DNA of 64,000 nucleotides from Marinobacter salicampi (GCF_011074795.1 NZ_JAAMPF010000012.1:186001-250000); one strand, 5' to 3'; counted from the first letter of the stretch, positions 1-9,050 are shown. The notes: generated by a model not told the origin, from the sequence alone. Made by a program: numbers and translations.

Positions 1-29
1 TTCGACGGAGAACCGGGCACGGCAGGGAA

Positions 30-1421
30 TCAGTCGAAAATCTTGCCGGGGTTGATTACCCGGTTGGGATCGAACACCTGCTTGATCGCCTTCATATAGG
101 CAATTTCTTCCGGGCCCCGGGTGTAATGCAGATACTCTTTCTTGGTCATGCCCACACCATGTTCCGCTGAAACACTGCCGCGGTAGCGCTCTACAATCTC
201 GAAAACCCAGCTATTGACCTGCTTGCACTTGCTGAAGAATTCCTCCTTTTCCATATTCTCAGGCTTGAGGATGTTCAGGTGCAGGTTGCCGTCGCCGATA
301 TGACCAAACCAGATGATTTCAAAGTCGGGATAGTGCTCGGTCACCACGGCGTTGATTTCGTCAAGGAACGCCGGCACCTTTGACACGACCACCGACAGGT
401 CATTCTTATACGGCGTACGTGGCGCGATGGACTCCGAAATTCGCTCGCGCAGTTGCCACAGGTTTCGTGCCTGGGTTTCGCTCTGGCTGATCACGCCATC
501 CAACACCCAGCCATTCTCCACACACAGCTCGAAGAGCCCGAGTGCCTCCTCCATGATCTGGTCCGACACCGCCTCGAACTCCAGCAGGGCATAGTAAGGC
601 GCCTCGGTTTCAAAGGGTGCCTGGACCTGGCCATGGGCAAGGACATGCTGCATTGCCTCGTGGGAGAAGAATTCGTAAGCCGTCAGGTCAACCTGCTTCT
701 GGAAGGCCTGAAGTACGTCCATGGTATTGGACAACTGCCCCAGTCCCAGCACCAGTACGGTGAGGTTGTCCGGCTTGCGTGTCAGCTTCATGGTGGCTTC
801 GGTGATGAACCCCAGGGTGCCTTCCGCGCCGATGAATAGGTGGCGCAGATCGTAGCCGGTGTTGTTCTTGGCCAGATCCTTGTTGAGTTCGAGGATATCG
901 CCTTTGCCAGTGACAACTTTCAGACCCGCCACCCAGTCCCTGCTCATGCCGTAGCGTATAACCTTGATGCCACCGGCGTTAGTGGACAGATTTCCGCCCA
1001 GCTGGCTGGAGCCGGCCGAAGCAAAGTCCACCGGATAAAACAGCCCGTTTTCATCGGCGAAGTTCTGCAACTGCTCGGTAACAACGCCTGCCTGGCACAC
1101 CACGGTGCGGTCGCCGGTGCTGAAGTCGAGGATCTGGTTCATGTAATCGAACGCCACCACCACTTCCCCGTTAGCAGCGACCGCCCCCGCGCTCAGGCCA
1201 GTCCGGCCGCCGGAAGGCACCAAGGCAACCTGGTGTTCGTTGGCAAACCGTACCAGGGCCTGCACCTGCTCCGTGGACTTGGGGAACACGATGGCCTGGG
1301 GCCTGGGCGGGTATATCTTGGTCCAGTCCTTGCCATAGGTCTCCAGATCAGCGGGATCCGTCAATACTTTTCCATCGTCCACCAGGGTCTTCAGTGTGGC
1401 AATGATCTGCTCGGTGTTCAT
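30..1421 (-). CDS. FAD-linked 2-hydroxyacid dehydrogenase, probably D-2-hydroxyglutarate dehydrogenase
   Basis: 463 residues of the GlcD/D2HGDH family. An N-terminal FAD-binding PCMH domain carries the glycine-rich stretch PSGGRTGLSAG near residue 70, and the C-terminal FAD-oxidase domain ends with the EHGVGMTKKEYL signature and the terminal NPGKIFD motif. The enzyme should oxidise a D-2-hydroxyacid to the 2-oxoacid and pass electrons to a flavoprotein or quinone. serA lies divergently 239 bases away. In Pseudomonas, SerA reduces 2-oxoglutarate to D-2-hydroxyglutarate and a D2HGDH of this type reoxidises it, pulling serine synthesis forward, so the neighbour favours that substrate over glycolate or D-lactate. 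The ATG at 1421 is the only good start; the ribosome site is weak. The family is clear, the substrate is inferred. Confidence 0.85.
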   Translation of the reverse strand: MNTEQIIATLKTLVDDGKVLTDPADLETYGKDWTKIYPPRPQAIVFPKSTEQVQALVRFANEHQVALVPSGGRTGLSAGAVAANGEVVVAFDYMNQILDFSTGDRTVVCQAGVVTEQLQNFADENGLFYPVDFASAGSSQLGGNLSTNAGGIKVIRYGMSRDWVAGLKVVTGKGDILELNKDLAKNNTGYDLRHLFIGAEGTLGFITEATMKLTRKPDNLTVLVLGLGQLSNTMDVLQAFQKQVDLTAYEFFSHEAMQHVLAHGQVQAPFETEAPYYALLEFEAVSDQIMEEALGLFELCVENGWVLDGVISQSETQARNLWQLRERISESIAPRTPYKNDLSVVVSKVPAFLDEINAVVTEHYPDFEIIWFGHIGDGNLHLNILKPENMEKEEFFSKCKQVNSWVFEIVERYRGSVSAEHGVGMTKKEYLHYTRGPEEIAYMKAIKQVFDPNRVINPGKIFD

Positions 1422-1660
1422 GGGGCGTGTCCGCTCAAAAAGGTGGGGCTGTACACCAGCCTCCCGTGGATTCAGGTCATCTGGCGCGCTGTCAAACGTA
1501 ATGATTATGGTATCATACCGCCCCTGTTCTGTGAGCCTGCCAGCCTGGGTCCGTTATACCTTCTGTTAAACGGTCTGCCAGGGGATTATAAAGCCCGTTG
1601 TGGCGCCTCACAGCTCACCTCACTGTCATACGACGCGATGAAAGGTCTGGAAGCAAGCCC

Positions 1661-2890
1661 ATGTCAAACACGTCTCTCGAAAAGAGCAAAATTCGGATCC
1701 TGCTGTTGGAAGGGGTGCATCAGTCTGCGGTTGATACCCTGAACGCCACGGGCTATACCAACATTGAGTATCTCTCACACTCACTGGCCGAAGATGAGCT
1801 GATTGAAAAAATCGCCGATGCCCATTTCGTGGGTATTCGTTCCCGGACCCAGCTGACCGAGAAAGTGTTCGAGGCTGGCAAGAAGCTGGTGGCAGTCGGC
1901 TGTTTCTGCATCGGAACCAACCAGGTGGATCTCCAGGCTGCGACCCGTCGTGGTATTGCGGTTTTCAACGCGCCGTTTTCCAATACCCGCAGCGTGGCGG
2001 AACTGGTGCTAGCCCAGGCCATCCTCCTGCTCAGGGGCGTTCCCGAGAAAAATGCCCGAGCCCACCGCGGCGACTGGCTGAAGTCTGCAAAAGACAGCTA
2101 CGAGATTCGCGGCAAGAAGCTTGGCATCATCGGTTATGGCAACATCGGCACCCAGTTCAGTGTGCTGGCAGAAGGTCTTGGCATGGATGTCTACTTCTAT
2201 GATGTGGTCTCCAAGCTCTCCATCGGAAACGCCACCCAGGTTGGCACCCTGCAGGAGCTTCTGAACATCGCCGACGTGGTCAGCCTGCATGTACCCGAAA
2301 CACCGGCGACCAAGTATATGTTCGGGACTGACCAGTTCGCCCAGATGAAGCCCGGCAGCATTCTGATGAACGCGTCCCGGGGTACGGTAGTGGATATCGA
2401 CGCCCTTGCGGCCTCGCTGAAAAGCGGCAAACTGCTGGGCGCTGCCATCGACGTATTCCCGGTTGAGCCCAAGTCCAACGACGAAGAGTTCGTGTCGCCC
2501 CTGCGTGAGTTCGATAACGTTATCCTAACGCCCCACGTCGGCGGATCCACCATCGAGGCCCAGGAGAACATCGGCCGGGAAGTGGCGGAAAAACTGGCCA
2601 TGTACAGCGACAACGGCACTTCGGTTTCATCGGTGAACTTCCCGGAAGTCGCCCTGCCGTCGCACCCGAACCAGCATCGCCTGTTGCATATCCACGAGAA
2701 CGTGCCGGGCGTGATGTCTGAGATCAACCGGGTTTTCTCGGAAAATGGCATCAACATCTGCGGCCAGTATCTCCAGACCAAGGAGGACATTGGCTACGTG
2801 GTGATCGATGTGGATAAGGCCTATGGCGAACTGGCGCTGACCAAGCTCAAGTCCGTCAAGGGCACCATCCGCTGCCGGGTGCTGTTCTGA
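1661..2890 (+). CDS. serA: D-3-phosphoglycerate dehydrogenase SerA
   Basis: 409 residues, the length of E. coli SerA. It catalyses the first step of serine synthesis: NAD+-dependent oxidation of 3-phosphoglycerate, with 2-oxoglutarate reduction as a known side activity. The Rossmann motif GYGNIG sits at residues 158-163, the substrate segment SNTRSVAEL near 107-115, the catalytic-region sequence LTPHVGGST near 285, and a C-terminal ACT domain (HENVPGVMSEINRVF) for serine feedback binding. The start at 1661 is preferred over the upstream in-frame ATG at 1598, because homology begins at IRILLLEG and GGAAG precedes it. It is divergent from the FAD dehydrogenase and followed by an intrinsic terminator. 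Confidence 0.95.
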   Translation: MSNTSLEKSKIRILLLEGVHQSAVDTLNATGYTNIEYLSHSLAEDELIEKIADAHFVGIRSRTQLTEKVFEAGKKLVAVGCFCIGTNQVDLQAATRRGIAVFNAPFSNTRSVAELVLAQAILLLRGVPEKNARAHRGDWLKSAKDSYEIRGKKLGIIGYGNIGTQFSVLAEGLGMDVYFYDVVSKLSIGNATQVGTLQELLNIADVVSLHVPETPATKYMFGTDQFAQMKPGSILMNASRGTVVDIDALAASLKSGKLLGAAIDVFPVEPKSNDEEFVSPLREFDNVILTPHVGGSTIEAQENIGREVAEKLAMYSDNGTSVSSVNFPEVALPSHPNQHRLLHIHENVPGVMSEINRVFSENGINICGQYLQTKEDIGYVVIDVDKAYGELALTKLKSVKGTIRCRVLF

Positions 2891-2943
2891 AACAGAACAG
2901 TTCAGCCCAAGGTTGAATAGAAGAGCGCGGATCAGCTATAAAA

Positions 2944-2967
2944 GAAGGCCCTTCGGGGCCTTTTTTC
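2944..2967 (+). terminator. Rho-independent terminator of serA
   Basis: A seven-base-pair stem AAGGCCC/GGGCCTT closes a TTCG tetraloop at 2953-2956 and runs into six T residues, 55 bases after the serA stop. This is a textbook intrinsic terminator. Confidence 0.9.
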
Positions 2968-2999
2968 ATTAGCAGGACACGTTTCTCCAGGGAGGGAAA

Positions 3000-3875
3000 A
3001 TGTGCATGACAGCGAAAAGATCGGCGTTGTTTCCAGCACTGCTATTGGCGCTGGCTGGGCTTAGTCCAGTTGCTGCAGCTCAACCAGGCGAGTTACCGGA
3101 AACCATCAAACGTCCTGAGCTGCGCGTTTGCTCGGATCCCAACAACCTGCCGTTTTCAAACCGGGCTGGGGAAGGGTTTGAAAACCAGTTGGCAGAGCTT
3201 GTAGCCGACGAGCTTGGAAAAGAAGTCCGTTACGAATGGCATGCCCAGCGCCGGGGCTTCCTCCGGAACACGCTCAATGCCGGCAAATGCGACATTGTGA
3301 TGGGCACGCCTCACCTTGGAATGCTGGCGACCACCCGCTCCTACTACAACTCCACGTATGTTTTCCTCAGCCGGGCCGACCGGAACCTGACATTTTCGTC
3401 CATGAAGGCCCCTGAGCTGCAGGATCTCACCATCGGTGTCCACCTTATTGGTGACGACGGCGCCAATACTCCACCCGCACACGCTCTTGGGGAGCAGGGC
3501 ATCGTGGACAATGTTGAGGGTTTCATGATCTACGGAGACTACCGGGAGGACTCACCGCCTTCTCGCCTGGTAAAAGCGGTTGCCAGGGATGAGATTGATG
3601 TCGCGGCCGTCTGGGGCCCGCTGGCCGGGTATTACGCAGCGCGTTCGGCGGTTCCGCTGCGGCTTGTCCCCATTACCGACACGCTTGACTACATGCCCAT
3701 GCTCTTCCAGTACCCGATTGCCATGGGGGTCAGGAAGACAGACCCTTTCCTGAAAAACCAGCTGAACGAGTTCATCTACCAGAACGGCGAGGAAATACAG
3801 GCATTGTTGGAGCGCTATAACATTCCCCTCGCCGGCCGTATGGAGCCCGTCATTCTCGGTGGCGGGCCCGGCTGA
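3000..3875 (+). CDS. Quinoprotein dehydrogenase-associated periplasmic binding protein (MoxJ/XoxJ-like)
   Basis: 291 residues with a cleavable signal peptide (hydrophobic segment to about residue 26, AAA cleavage region). The mature part starts with LRVCSDPNNLPFSN, characteristic of the family 3 solute-binding-like proteins found next to PQQ dehydrogenases (quinoprotein dehydrogenase-associated putative ABC substrate-binding family; MoxJ and XoxJ are relatives). In methanol oxidisers the J protein is thought to help mature or activate the dehydrogenase rather than transport a solute. No ABC permease or ATPase is adjacent. GGAGGG at about 2991-2996 could serve the ATG at 3000 or, with better spacing, the ATG at 3006. 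The partner is probably the dehydrogenase at 5519. Family call is firm, role is inferred. Confidence 0.82.
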   Translation: MCMTAKRSALFPALLLALAGLSPVAAAQPGELPETIKRPELRVCSDPNNLPFSNRAGEGFENQLAELVADELGKEVRYEWHAQRRGFLRNTLNAGKCDIVMGTPHLGMLATTRSYYNSTYVFLSRADRNLTFSSMKAPELQDLTIGVHLIGDDGANTPPAHALGEQGIVDNVEGFMIYGDYREDSPPSRLVKAVARDEIDVAAVWGPLAGYYAARSAVPLRLVPITDTLDYMPMLFQYPIAMGVRKTDPFLKNQLNEFIYQNGEEIQALLERYNIPLAGRMEPVILGGGPG

Positions 3876-4841
3876 TCACTCTTCCGGACCGGTGGGGAAT
3901 TTATCCTTGAAGGACTCGGCAATGGTCTTGGCCCGGGGACTGCACTCCGGGTGGCCATAGCCACTGGCACTTTTCTTCTGCCCCGAAGCAGGGTCCACGT
4001 CGATGTCATAGATTATGTTATCGTTTTTCGCCTTGCTGACCCCTTTGGGGACGCTATCCATGTTCAGAGCATGCCGTACCTTCCATGCGATGACATGGTC
4101 GGTGCAGGACTGGTCGCCGCTGAGTCCAAGCCCCCCCAGTAGCTTGCCGCTATTATCGTAGAGCGCCAGTCCACCAGCGAAGACCGTTACGCCGCCTGCG
4201 CGCTTGCCCACCAGCGGGTCATCTTTCTTGCCCCAGGAAGAGGGCGAGCCTTCATAGACGGCCTTGGTCAGCAGGGGTGTACTTGAGGCGATTCCGAACA
4301 GACTGTTACCCGGCTGGGATGGCCAGAAGAGGTTGGCGGTGGAAAGCGCAAAACCGGGCAGACTGAAAGCATTGGCCGTGGAGGCCTTGGAGACGGAGAC
4401 TCCCCGACTTCCGGGCCACTGGTCGCCAACCTCTTCCCCTGAGTAAGTAACGGCACAGACCACACCTGAGCGATCGACAACTGTCGCCCACATGTTGTTA
4501 CCCAGGCCTCCGTTGGCTTCGGTGTTGCCCTTCTCGACCACCTTCTCCAGGGCTTTGGTCAGATCGCCATGGCTCGGCAATTGATCGCAGGCCGCTCCGG
4601 GGGCCCTTTTTTCCGAAGAGCCGGAACCTGACTTGCCGCTGTCATTCGCGTTTCCGTTACGCTCGTAGCCGACCGGCACCGACTCCATCTCTTCGTGCTT
4701 GAGGTCGTTGCTATCGGAACTGTTCTGGGCAAAAACAGGTGAACCGACCAGCATGGCGCCGGCTACCGCTGTCGCCAATATTCCTCTGACGTGAGCTGCA
4801 GGGCTGCTAGGTATGTCCACATTCTGACGCTTAAAAAGCAT
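3876..4841 (-). CDS. Secreted GlcG/HbpS-type (DUF336) protein
   Basis: 321 residues. A signal peptide (AVAGAMLVGSPVFAQ) is followed by a low-complexity, charged linker to about residue 85, then a GlcG/HbpS domain with the family's GVTVFAGGLALYD and LGGLGLSGD motifs. HbpS-type proteins bind haem or cobalamin; GlcG-like proteins often lie beside periplasmic dehydrogenases, but their role is not established. The start is set by a perfect AAGGAGG at 4848-4854, seven bases upstream of the ATG at 4841; an upstream in-frame start at 4976 would run into the cytochrome gene. It lies 40 bases downstream of that cytochrome c gene on the same strand, probably in one operon, and ends head to head with the binding-protein gene at 3875. 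Confidence 0.78.
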   Translation of the reverse strand: MLFKRQNVDIPSSPAAHVRGILATAVAGAMLVGSPVFAQNSSDSNDLKHEEMESVPVGYERNGNANDSGKSGSGSSEKRAPGAACDQLPSHGDLTKALEKVVEKGNTEANGGLGNNMWATVVDRSGVVCAVTYSGEEVGDQWPGSRGVSVSKASTANAFSLPGFALSTANLFWPSQPGNSLFGIASSTPLLTKAVYEGSPSSWGKKDDPLVGKRAGGVTVFAGGLALYDNSGKLLGGLGLSGDQSCTDHVIAWKVRHALNMDSVPKGVSKAKNDNIIYDIDVDPASGQKKSASGYGHPECSPRAKTIAESFKDKFPTGPEE

Positions 4842-4881
4842 ATCAAACCTCCTTGTCGTGATTGGTCTTGCGTATCTATTG

Positions 4882-5223
4882 CTAGGATTGGTCCCCTTCA
4901 GATTCTTCGTTTTCACCAAGCTGGCTGTAATAAGCAGCAAGGTCCGCAATATCCTGTTCGGTAAGATCTCTGGCAACCGGACTCATAACCGGGTGGTAAC
5001 GCTTGCCAGACTTAAATTCCTGTAATTGTATGGCAAGGTAACCGGCGTTCTGACCAGCGAGCTGGGGAAATTCCGGATTGGTTGTTTCGCCTTGAGCGCC
5101 GTGACAGGCCACGCACATGACCGCCTTCGAGCGGCCGCGTTCAACGCTGCCATCTGCCCAGGCGACGACACTGGAGCCCATGAGGAGAGCCAGGAGGATT
5201 GTACGTCCGATAGGAAAAGTCAT
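4882..5223 (-). CDS. Small periplasmic cytochrome c (c4/c553-like)
   Basis: 113 residues with a signal peptide (residues 1-23, ending AWA) and one haem site CVACH at residues 37-41. A likely distal Met ligand lies in HPVMSPVARDL, and the motif PQLAGQNAGYLAIQL is typical of cytochrome c4/c553 monohaem domains. It would carry electrons in the periplasm. It is transcribed divergently from the PQQ dehydrogenase 295 bases away and heads the operon with the GlcG-like gene. The ATG at 5223 gives the proper signal peptide; in-frame starts upstream (ATG 5238, TTG 5253) lengthen it needlessly. Confidence 0.85.
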   Translation of the reverse strand: MTFPIGRTILLALLMGSSVVAWADGSVERGRSKAVMCVACHGAQGETTNPEFPQLAGQNAGYLAIQLQEFKSGKRYHPVMSPVARDLTEQDIADLAAYYSQLGENEESEGDQS

Positions 5224-5351
5224 TAGCTGCCCGTCCATCCCTGAGTGAGTCAACTTACGCCTTCTTGCTCGAGTCTAGTGCTTAAGATACGGACAAACAA
5301 TGACACGGAGTTAATCTTCACTGCGCAATGCCGTTCGTTTTCAATGAGCCA

Positions 5352-5381
5352 TTGACGGCCATGCTGATCGGTTCTTATAGT
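5352..5381 (+). promoter_or_regulatory. Candidate sigma-70 promoter for the PQQ dehydrogenase operon
   Basis: TTGACG at 5352-5357 and TATAGT at 5376-5381 with an 18-base spacer, about 135 bases before the start codon. It is a plausible vegetative promoter in the divergent region between the cytochrome and dehydrogenase genes. A hexamer match alone is weak evidence. Confidence 0.4.
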
Positions 5382-5518
5382 GACAATCACTTAAGGAGTA
5401 ACACCGCTGCCGGTTATCAGTGGCTCGGCGATACGAGCTTCAGTGCCGGCCTCATAAGGTGGAGACAGAACACAGAAAATCGACCACGGCAGCACCAGAA
5501 CATTAAAGGAGCTCAAGG

Positions 5519-7357
5519 ATGAGTAACCGGCCGACCCATGCCCCTACGCCAGGCACCCCTTTTCGGGCGCGCCGCGGCCTTTCAGTCTGGTTGATCTCCC
5601 TCACCATGCTGGGGCTTCTGATCCCGACTGTTCAGGCCAATGAAAAGCTCGTCGAGCTGTCGAAGGATGACAGACAATGGGTCATGCCTGCCAAGAATTA
5701 TGCCTCCACCCGGTTCAGCGGCCTCGACCAGATAAACACCAGCAATGTCCAGGATCTCGAGCTTGCCTGGTCATTCTCCACCGGTCTTACTCCCGGGCAC
5801 GAAGCCGCTCCCCTGGTGATTGGCGACACCATGTATGTAGTGACACCCTGGCCCAATATACTTTACGCCCTTGATATCACCGATGGCGCGGTCAGGTGGA
5901 AATACGAGCCCAAGCCCGCCCGGGCTGCCAAGGGCGTGGCCTGTTGTGACCTGGTCAACCGGGGCGCCGCCTACCTGGATGGCAAGATCTTTTTTAACAC
6001 CCTCGATAACCATACGGTGGCAGTGGACGCGAACACAGGCGATGAAGTCTGGAAAACCAAACTGGGTGATATAAACCGCGGGGAAACCATGACCATGGCG
6101 CCGCTGGTGGTAAAGGACAAGGTTCTGGTCGGGAACAGCGGCGGCGAGATGGGCGTCCGGGGCTGGATGACAGCCTTGGACACGGAAACTGGCGAGATTG
6201 CCTGGCGCGCCTATTCCACCGGACCCGACGAGGATGTCCGGATCGGCGAGAGCTTCGACCCCTTTTATGCCCGCTACGAAAAACCCGATCTTGGCGTTGA
6301 AACCTGGCCGCCCGGGCGCTGGAAAGTCGGAGGCGGAACAGTCTGGGGGTGGATATCTTACGACCCGGAACTCGACCTTATCTATTACGGCACTGGTAAT
6401 CCCGGGCCCTGGAATCACAAACAGCGGCTGGGGGATAACAAGTGGACCTCCAGCATCTTTGCCCGGGACCCGGACAATGGCATGGCTAAATGGGCGTACC
6501 AGTGGGGGCCGCATGACAAATTCGATTACGACGGTGTCAATGAAGTACTTCTGCTCGACCTGATGATCGATGGTGAAGAGAGAAAGGTACTGGTGCGCCC
6601 CGAACGCAACGGCCACATGTACGTGATCGACCGGGTAACCGGTGAAGTACTGTCGGCCGATGAATATGAGTACATAACCGTCACCAAAGGCATCGATCTT
6701 GAAACCGGTCTCCCCATTGAGGTCAAAGAAAAGGAGCCCCAGCTCGGCGAGGTGACCCGGGAAATCTGTCCTGCCCCGCCCGGTGCCAAGGACTGGCAGC
6801 CCTCAGCCTATTCACCCGAAACCGGCCTGATCTACGTTCCTCATCAGCATCTGTGCATGGACATGGCCATAGCTGAGACCAGCTATATCGCTGGCACACC
6901 TTTCGTTGGTGCCGAAGTAACCATGTATGCCGGCCCCCGCGGTAACCGGGGCCGTTACATGGCCTGGGACCCCGAGCGCCGCGAAATGGTCTGGGGCATC
7001 GAAGAAAAATTCCCGGTCTGGAGCGGCACCGTGGCCACGGCTGGCGATGTCACCTTCTACGGCACTATGGACCGCTGGTTCAAGGCCGTTCATGCCCGAA
7101 CCGGGGAAATCCTTTGGAAGCATCGGGTCGGGTCAGGGATTATTGGTCAGCCCATCACATACGAAGGACCCGACGGTCGCCAGTATGTAGCGATACTCAG
7201 CGGGGTCGGTGGCTGGGCCGGCGCAGTGGTCTCAGGCGGCCTTGACCCTGAGGTGCCTTTCGGTGCCCTTGGATTTGTCGGGGCCATGGATGACCTCCCT
7301 GACTTTACTGCAGCGGGGGGTACACTGTACGTGTTTGCCCTGCCAGAGGAGAAATAG
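5519..7357 (+). CDS. PQQ-dependent methanol/ethanol-family dehydrogenase, lanthanide-type signature
   Basis: 612 residues: a signal peptide (to about VQA, residue 40), then an eight-bladed quinoprotein propeller. The adjacent-cysteine pair that forms the disulfide ring over PQQ is C142-C143 (GVACCDLV). The catalytic region reads FDYDGVNE, with D336 as the catalytic base and D338 two positions later; this D-x-D arrangement marks lanthanide-dependent enzymes (XoxF, PedH/ExaF), whereas calcium MxaF has alanine there. It should oxidise a primary alcohol or aldehyde in the periplasm and reduce cytochrome c. AAGGAG at 5506-5511 fixes the start. It heads an operon with a cytochrome c and a caa3-type oxidase. 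No pqq biosynthesis genes are in the window. Substrate is unknown. Confidence 0.93.
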   Translation: MSNRPTHAPTPGTPFRARRGLSVWLISLTMLGLLIPTVQANEKLVELSKDDRQWVMPAKNYASTRFSGLDQINTSNVQDLELAWSFSTGLTPGHEAAPLVIGDTMYVVTPWPNILYALDITDGAVRWKYEPKPARAAKGVACCDLVNRGAAYLDGKIFFNTLDNHTVAVDANTGDEVWKTKLGDINRGETMTMAPLVVKDKVLVGNSGGEMGVRGWMTALDTETGEIAWRAYSTGPDEDVRIGESFDPFYARYEKPDLGVETWPPGRWKVGGGTVWGWISYDPELDLIYYGTGNPGPWNHKQRLGDNKWTSSIFARDPDNGMAKWAYQWGPHDKFDYDGVNEVLLLDLMIDGEERKVLVRPERNGHMYVIDRVTGEVLSADEYEYITVTKGIDLETGLPIEVKEKEPQLGEVTREICPAPPGAKDWQPSAYSPETGLIYVPHQHLCMDMAIAETSYIAGTPFVGAEVTMYAGPRGNRGRYMAWDPERREMVWGIEEKFPVWSGTVATAGDVTFYGTMDRWFKAVHARTGEILWKHRVGSGIIGQPITYEGPDGRQYVAILSGVGGWAGAVVSGGLDPEVPFGALGFVGAMDDLPDFTAAGGTLYVFALPEEK

Positions 7358-7388
7358 GCCGGCGACGGCACAACCACAGGAGGTGGAC

Positions 7389-7988
7389 ATGAAGACAACC
7401 CTTCCAACAGCCGTCTGGCTTTCAGGCCTCGTTGCATTTGGTCTGGTCCTTTCGGGCTGCGATCAGGCTCAGGAGACCGAACAACCTGAGGGCGAACAGG
7501 CAAGCGTGCAAACCTACTCCACATCTTCCGCCGAAGAGGCGCCCATTGGCGCCGATCGCCTTCCCGGAACTGAAACCGAGACGGCTCTCACGCCAGCAAC
7601 AAGCCTGTTCCCGGGCACCGTCAAGATCGACCCTGAGATTCAGAATCCCTACGCCGGAGACCCCGAAGCCATTGCAGCCGGCCGCCGCCACTTCGCTGCC
7701 TTTAACTGTGTTGGTTGTCACGCCCCGTTGGGCGGCGGCGGTATGGGGCCACCCCTGAGCGATGATGTCTGGATCTACGGCAAGGAGCCGGCTCAGGTCT
7801 ACCTCACCATTCTTCATGGCCGTCCGGCCGGCATGCCTGCCTTTGGTGCAATGATTCCCGAGCGGGCGATCTGGGAGCTTGTGGCCTATATCGAAACGCT
7901 TGATGAAATAGAGGACCCGGCCAAGGCCAAGGGTTTTGACCCCAACAACGAACGTTTCCGTGATTATGACTACGAACCGCGCAGTTGA
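7389..7988 (+). CDS. Cytochrome c lipoprotein, likely electron acceptor of the PQQ dehydrogenase
   Basis: 199 residues. A lipoprotein signal ends in LSGC (Cys at about residue 21), followed by a Glu/Gln-rich linker of about 60 residues that would tether the haem domain to the membrane. One haem site CVGCH is at residues 107-111, and PAGMPAFG supplies the likely Met ligand. AGGAGG lies eight bases before the ATG at 7389, only 31 bases after the dehydrogenase stop, so the two are co-transcribed. Its position between the dehydrogenase and the oxidase genes suggests it relays electrons from PQQ to the oxidase. In-frame upstream starts fall inside the dehydrogenase gene and are rejected. Confidence 0.88.
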   Translation: MKTTLPTAVWLSGLVAFGLVLSGCDQAQETEQPEGEQASVQTYSTSSAEEAPIGADRLPGTETETALTPATSLFPGTVKIDPEIQNPYAGDPEAIAAGRRHFAAFNCVGCHAPLGGGGMGPPLSDDVWIYGKEPAQVYLTILHGRPAGMPAFGAMIPERAIWELVAYIETLDEIEDPAKAKGFDPNNERFRDYDYEPRS

Positions 7989-8018
7989 TCCTTCGCATCT
8001 GTTCATCAGTACCCCTCC

Positions 8019-9050
8019 ATGGAGACGTCGGGTGCAACAATGCCGATGGGTCAGGTGATGGTCAAGAACAACCGTTCGTTACCATGTCTCTGCGTGGGTA
8101 TTCTTGTGCTGCTGCTGGCAGGATGCCAGGGACCCCAGTCCGCCCTTGAGCCCAGTGGTCCGGCTGCAGGTGAGATCGCGCTCCTGTGGTGGGTCATGTT
8201 CTATTCTGCCGTGGCAATTTTTACCCTGGTATTTGCCCTGCTGATGTATGCAGCCTTTCGTAAGCCCGAGAAGCGCCGGCAGATTTCACCGATCAAATTT
8301 GTGGTTGTCGGCGGCCTGGCGTTTCCCATACTGGTGCTTTCGATCCTGCTGCCTCTCGGTATCGGGGTTGGCTCCGGCATGGATAGACTGACGCCACCCG
8401 AGACCCTTACCGTCCACGTGACAGCCCACCAGTGGTGGTGGGAAGTCGCGTACAAAGGGGGGCCGAACGACCTCGACTTCAACAGCGCGAACGAACTCTA
8501 CATTCCCGTTGGGCAGCCGGTGGAACTGATACTGGAATCCGCCGACGTGATCCACAGTTTCTGGCTACCGCGTCTGGCCGGCAAGCGGGACATGATTCCC
8601 GGGATGACCAACCGCCTTGTGATTGAAGCGGACGAGCCCGGGATCTTTCGCGGGCAATGCGCCGAGTTCTGTGGCCTCGCCCATGCCAAGATGGCTTTTT
8701 ACGCGGTCGCCCTTGAACCGGAAGAGTTTTTCCGGTGGGCTGAGAATCAGAGCAGACCACAACCGGCCAGTCTTGAAGACGAAGGTGCCCGGTTATTTGC
8801 GCAGAATGGCTGCGCCCTATGCCACACGGTGCGCGGACACCAGGCCAGAGGGCGCGAAGGCCCTGACCTGACGCACGTGGGCAGCCGTAAAACCATCGGC
8901 GCCGGTCTTCTTCCCACCAGTCCGGAAAACATCGCCCTCTGGCTGTCCCGAAACGACAAACTGAAACCGGGCAACCGCATGCCGGACTATGTCCACTTAT
9001 CCCAAGAGGACCGCCTCAGTATCGCACGTTACCTGGAGAGCCTTGAATGA
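8019..9050 (+). CDS. caa3-type cytochrome c oxidase subunit II with fused cytochrome c domain
   Basis: 343 residues from the first ATG. The N-terminus looks like a lipoprotein signal (LLLAGC), then two membrane helices and a cupredoxin domain with a complete CuA site: H179, C214, C218, H222, M225 in the GQCAEFCGLAH motif. An additional C-terminal cytochrome c domain carries CALCH at residues 265-269, the hallmark of caa3 oxidases, so a separate soluble cytochrome may not be needed. Starts at 8040, 8046 and 8058 are also possible; the last gives the shortest lipoprotein signal. The stop overlaps the next start by four bases (ATGA), implying translational coupling. It is part of the PQQ dehydrogenase operon. 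Confidence 0.92.
   Translation: METSGATMPMGQVMVKNNRSLPCLCVGILVLLLAGCQGPQSALEPSGPAAGEIALLWWVMFYSAVAIFTLVFALLMYAAFRKPEKRRQISPIKFVVVGGLAFPILVLSILLPLGIGVGSGMDRLTPPETLTVHVTAHQWWWEVAYKGGPNDLDFNSANELYIPVGQPVELILESADVIHSFWLPRLAGKRDMIPGMTNRLVIEADEPGIFRGQCAEFCGLAHAKMAFYAVALEPEEFFRWAENQSRPQPASLEDEGARLFAQNGCALCHTVRGHQARGREGPDLTHVGSRKTIGAGLLPTSPENIALWLSRNDKLKPGNRMPDYVHLSQEDRLSIARYLESLE

Noticed and set aside
1509..1519. Small palindrome GGTAT-C-ATACC between serA and the FAD dehydrogenase
   Set aside because: Only five-base arms; expected often by chance and no matching regulator motif known to me.
840..1742. A 300-codon plus-strand frame antisense to the FAD dehydrogenase and running into serA
   Set aside because: It overlaps two well-supported genes, has no recognisable domain, and is explained by GC-rich codon bias.
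5328..5522. A 64-codon plus-strand frame before the PQQ dehydrogenase
   Set aside because: It covers the likely promoter and ribosome site of the dehydrogenase and its translation shows no feature.
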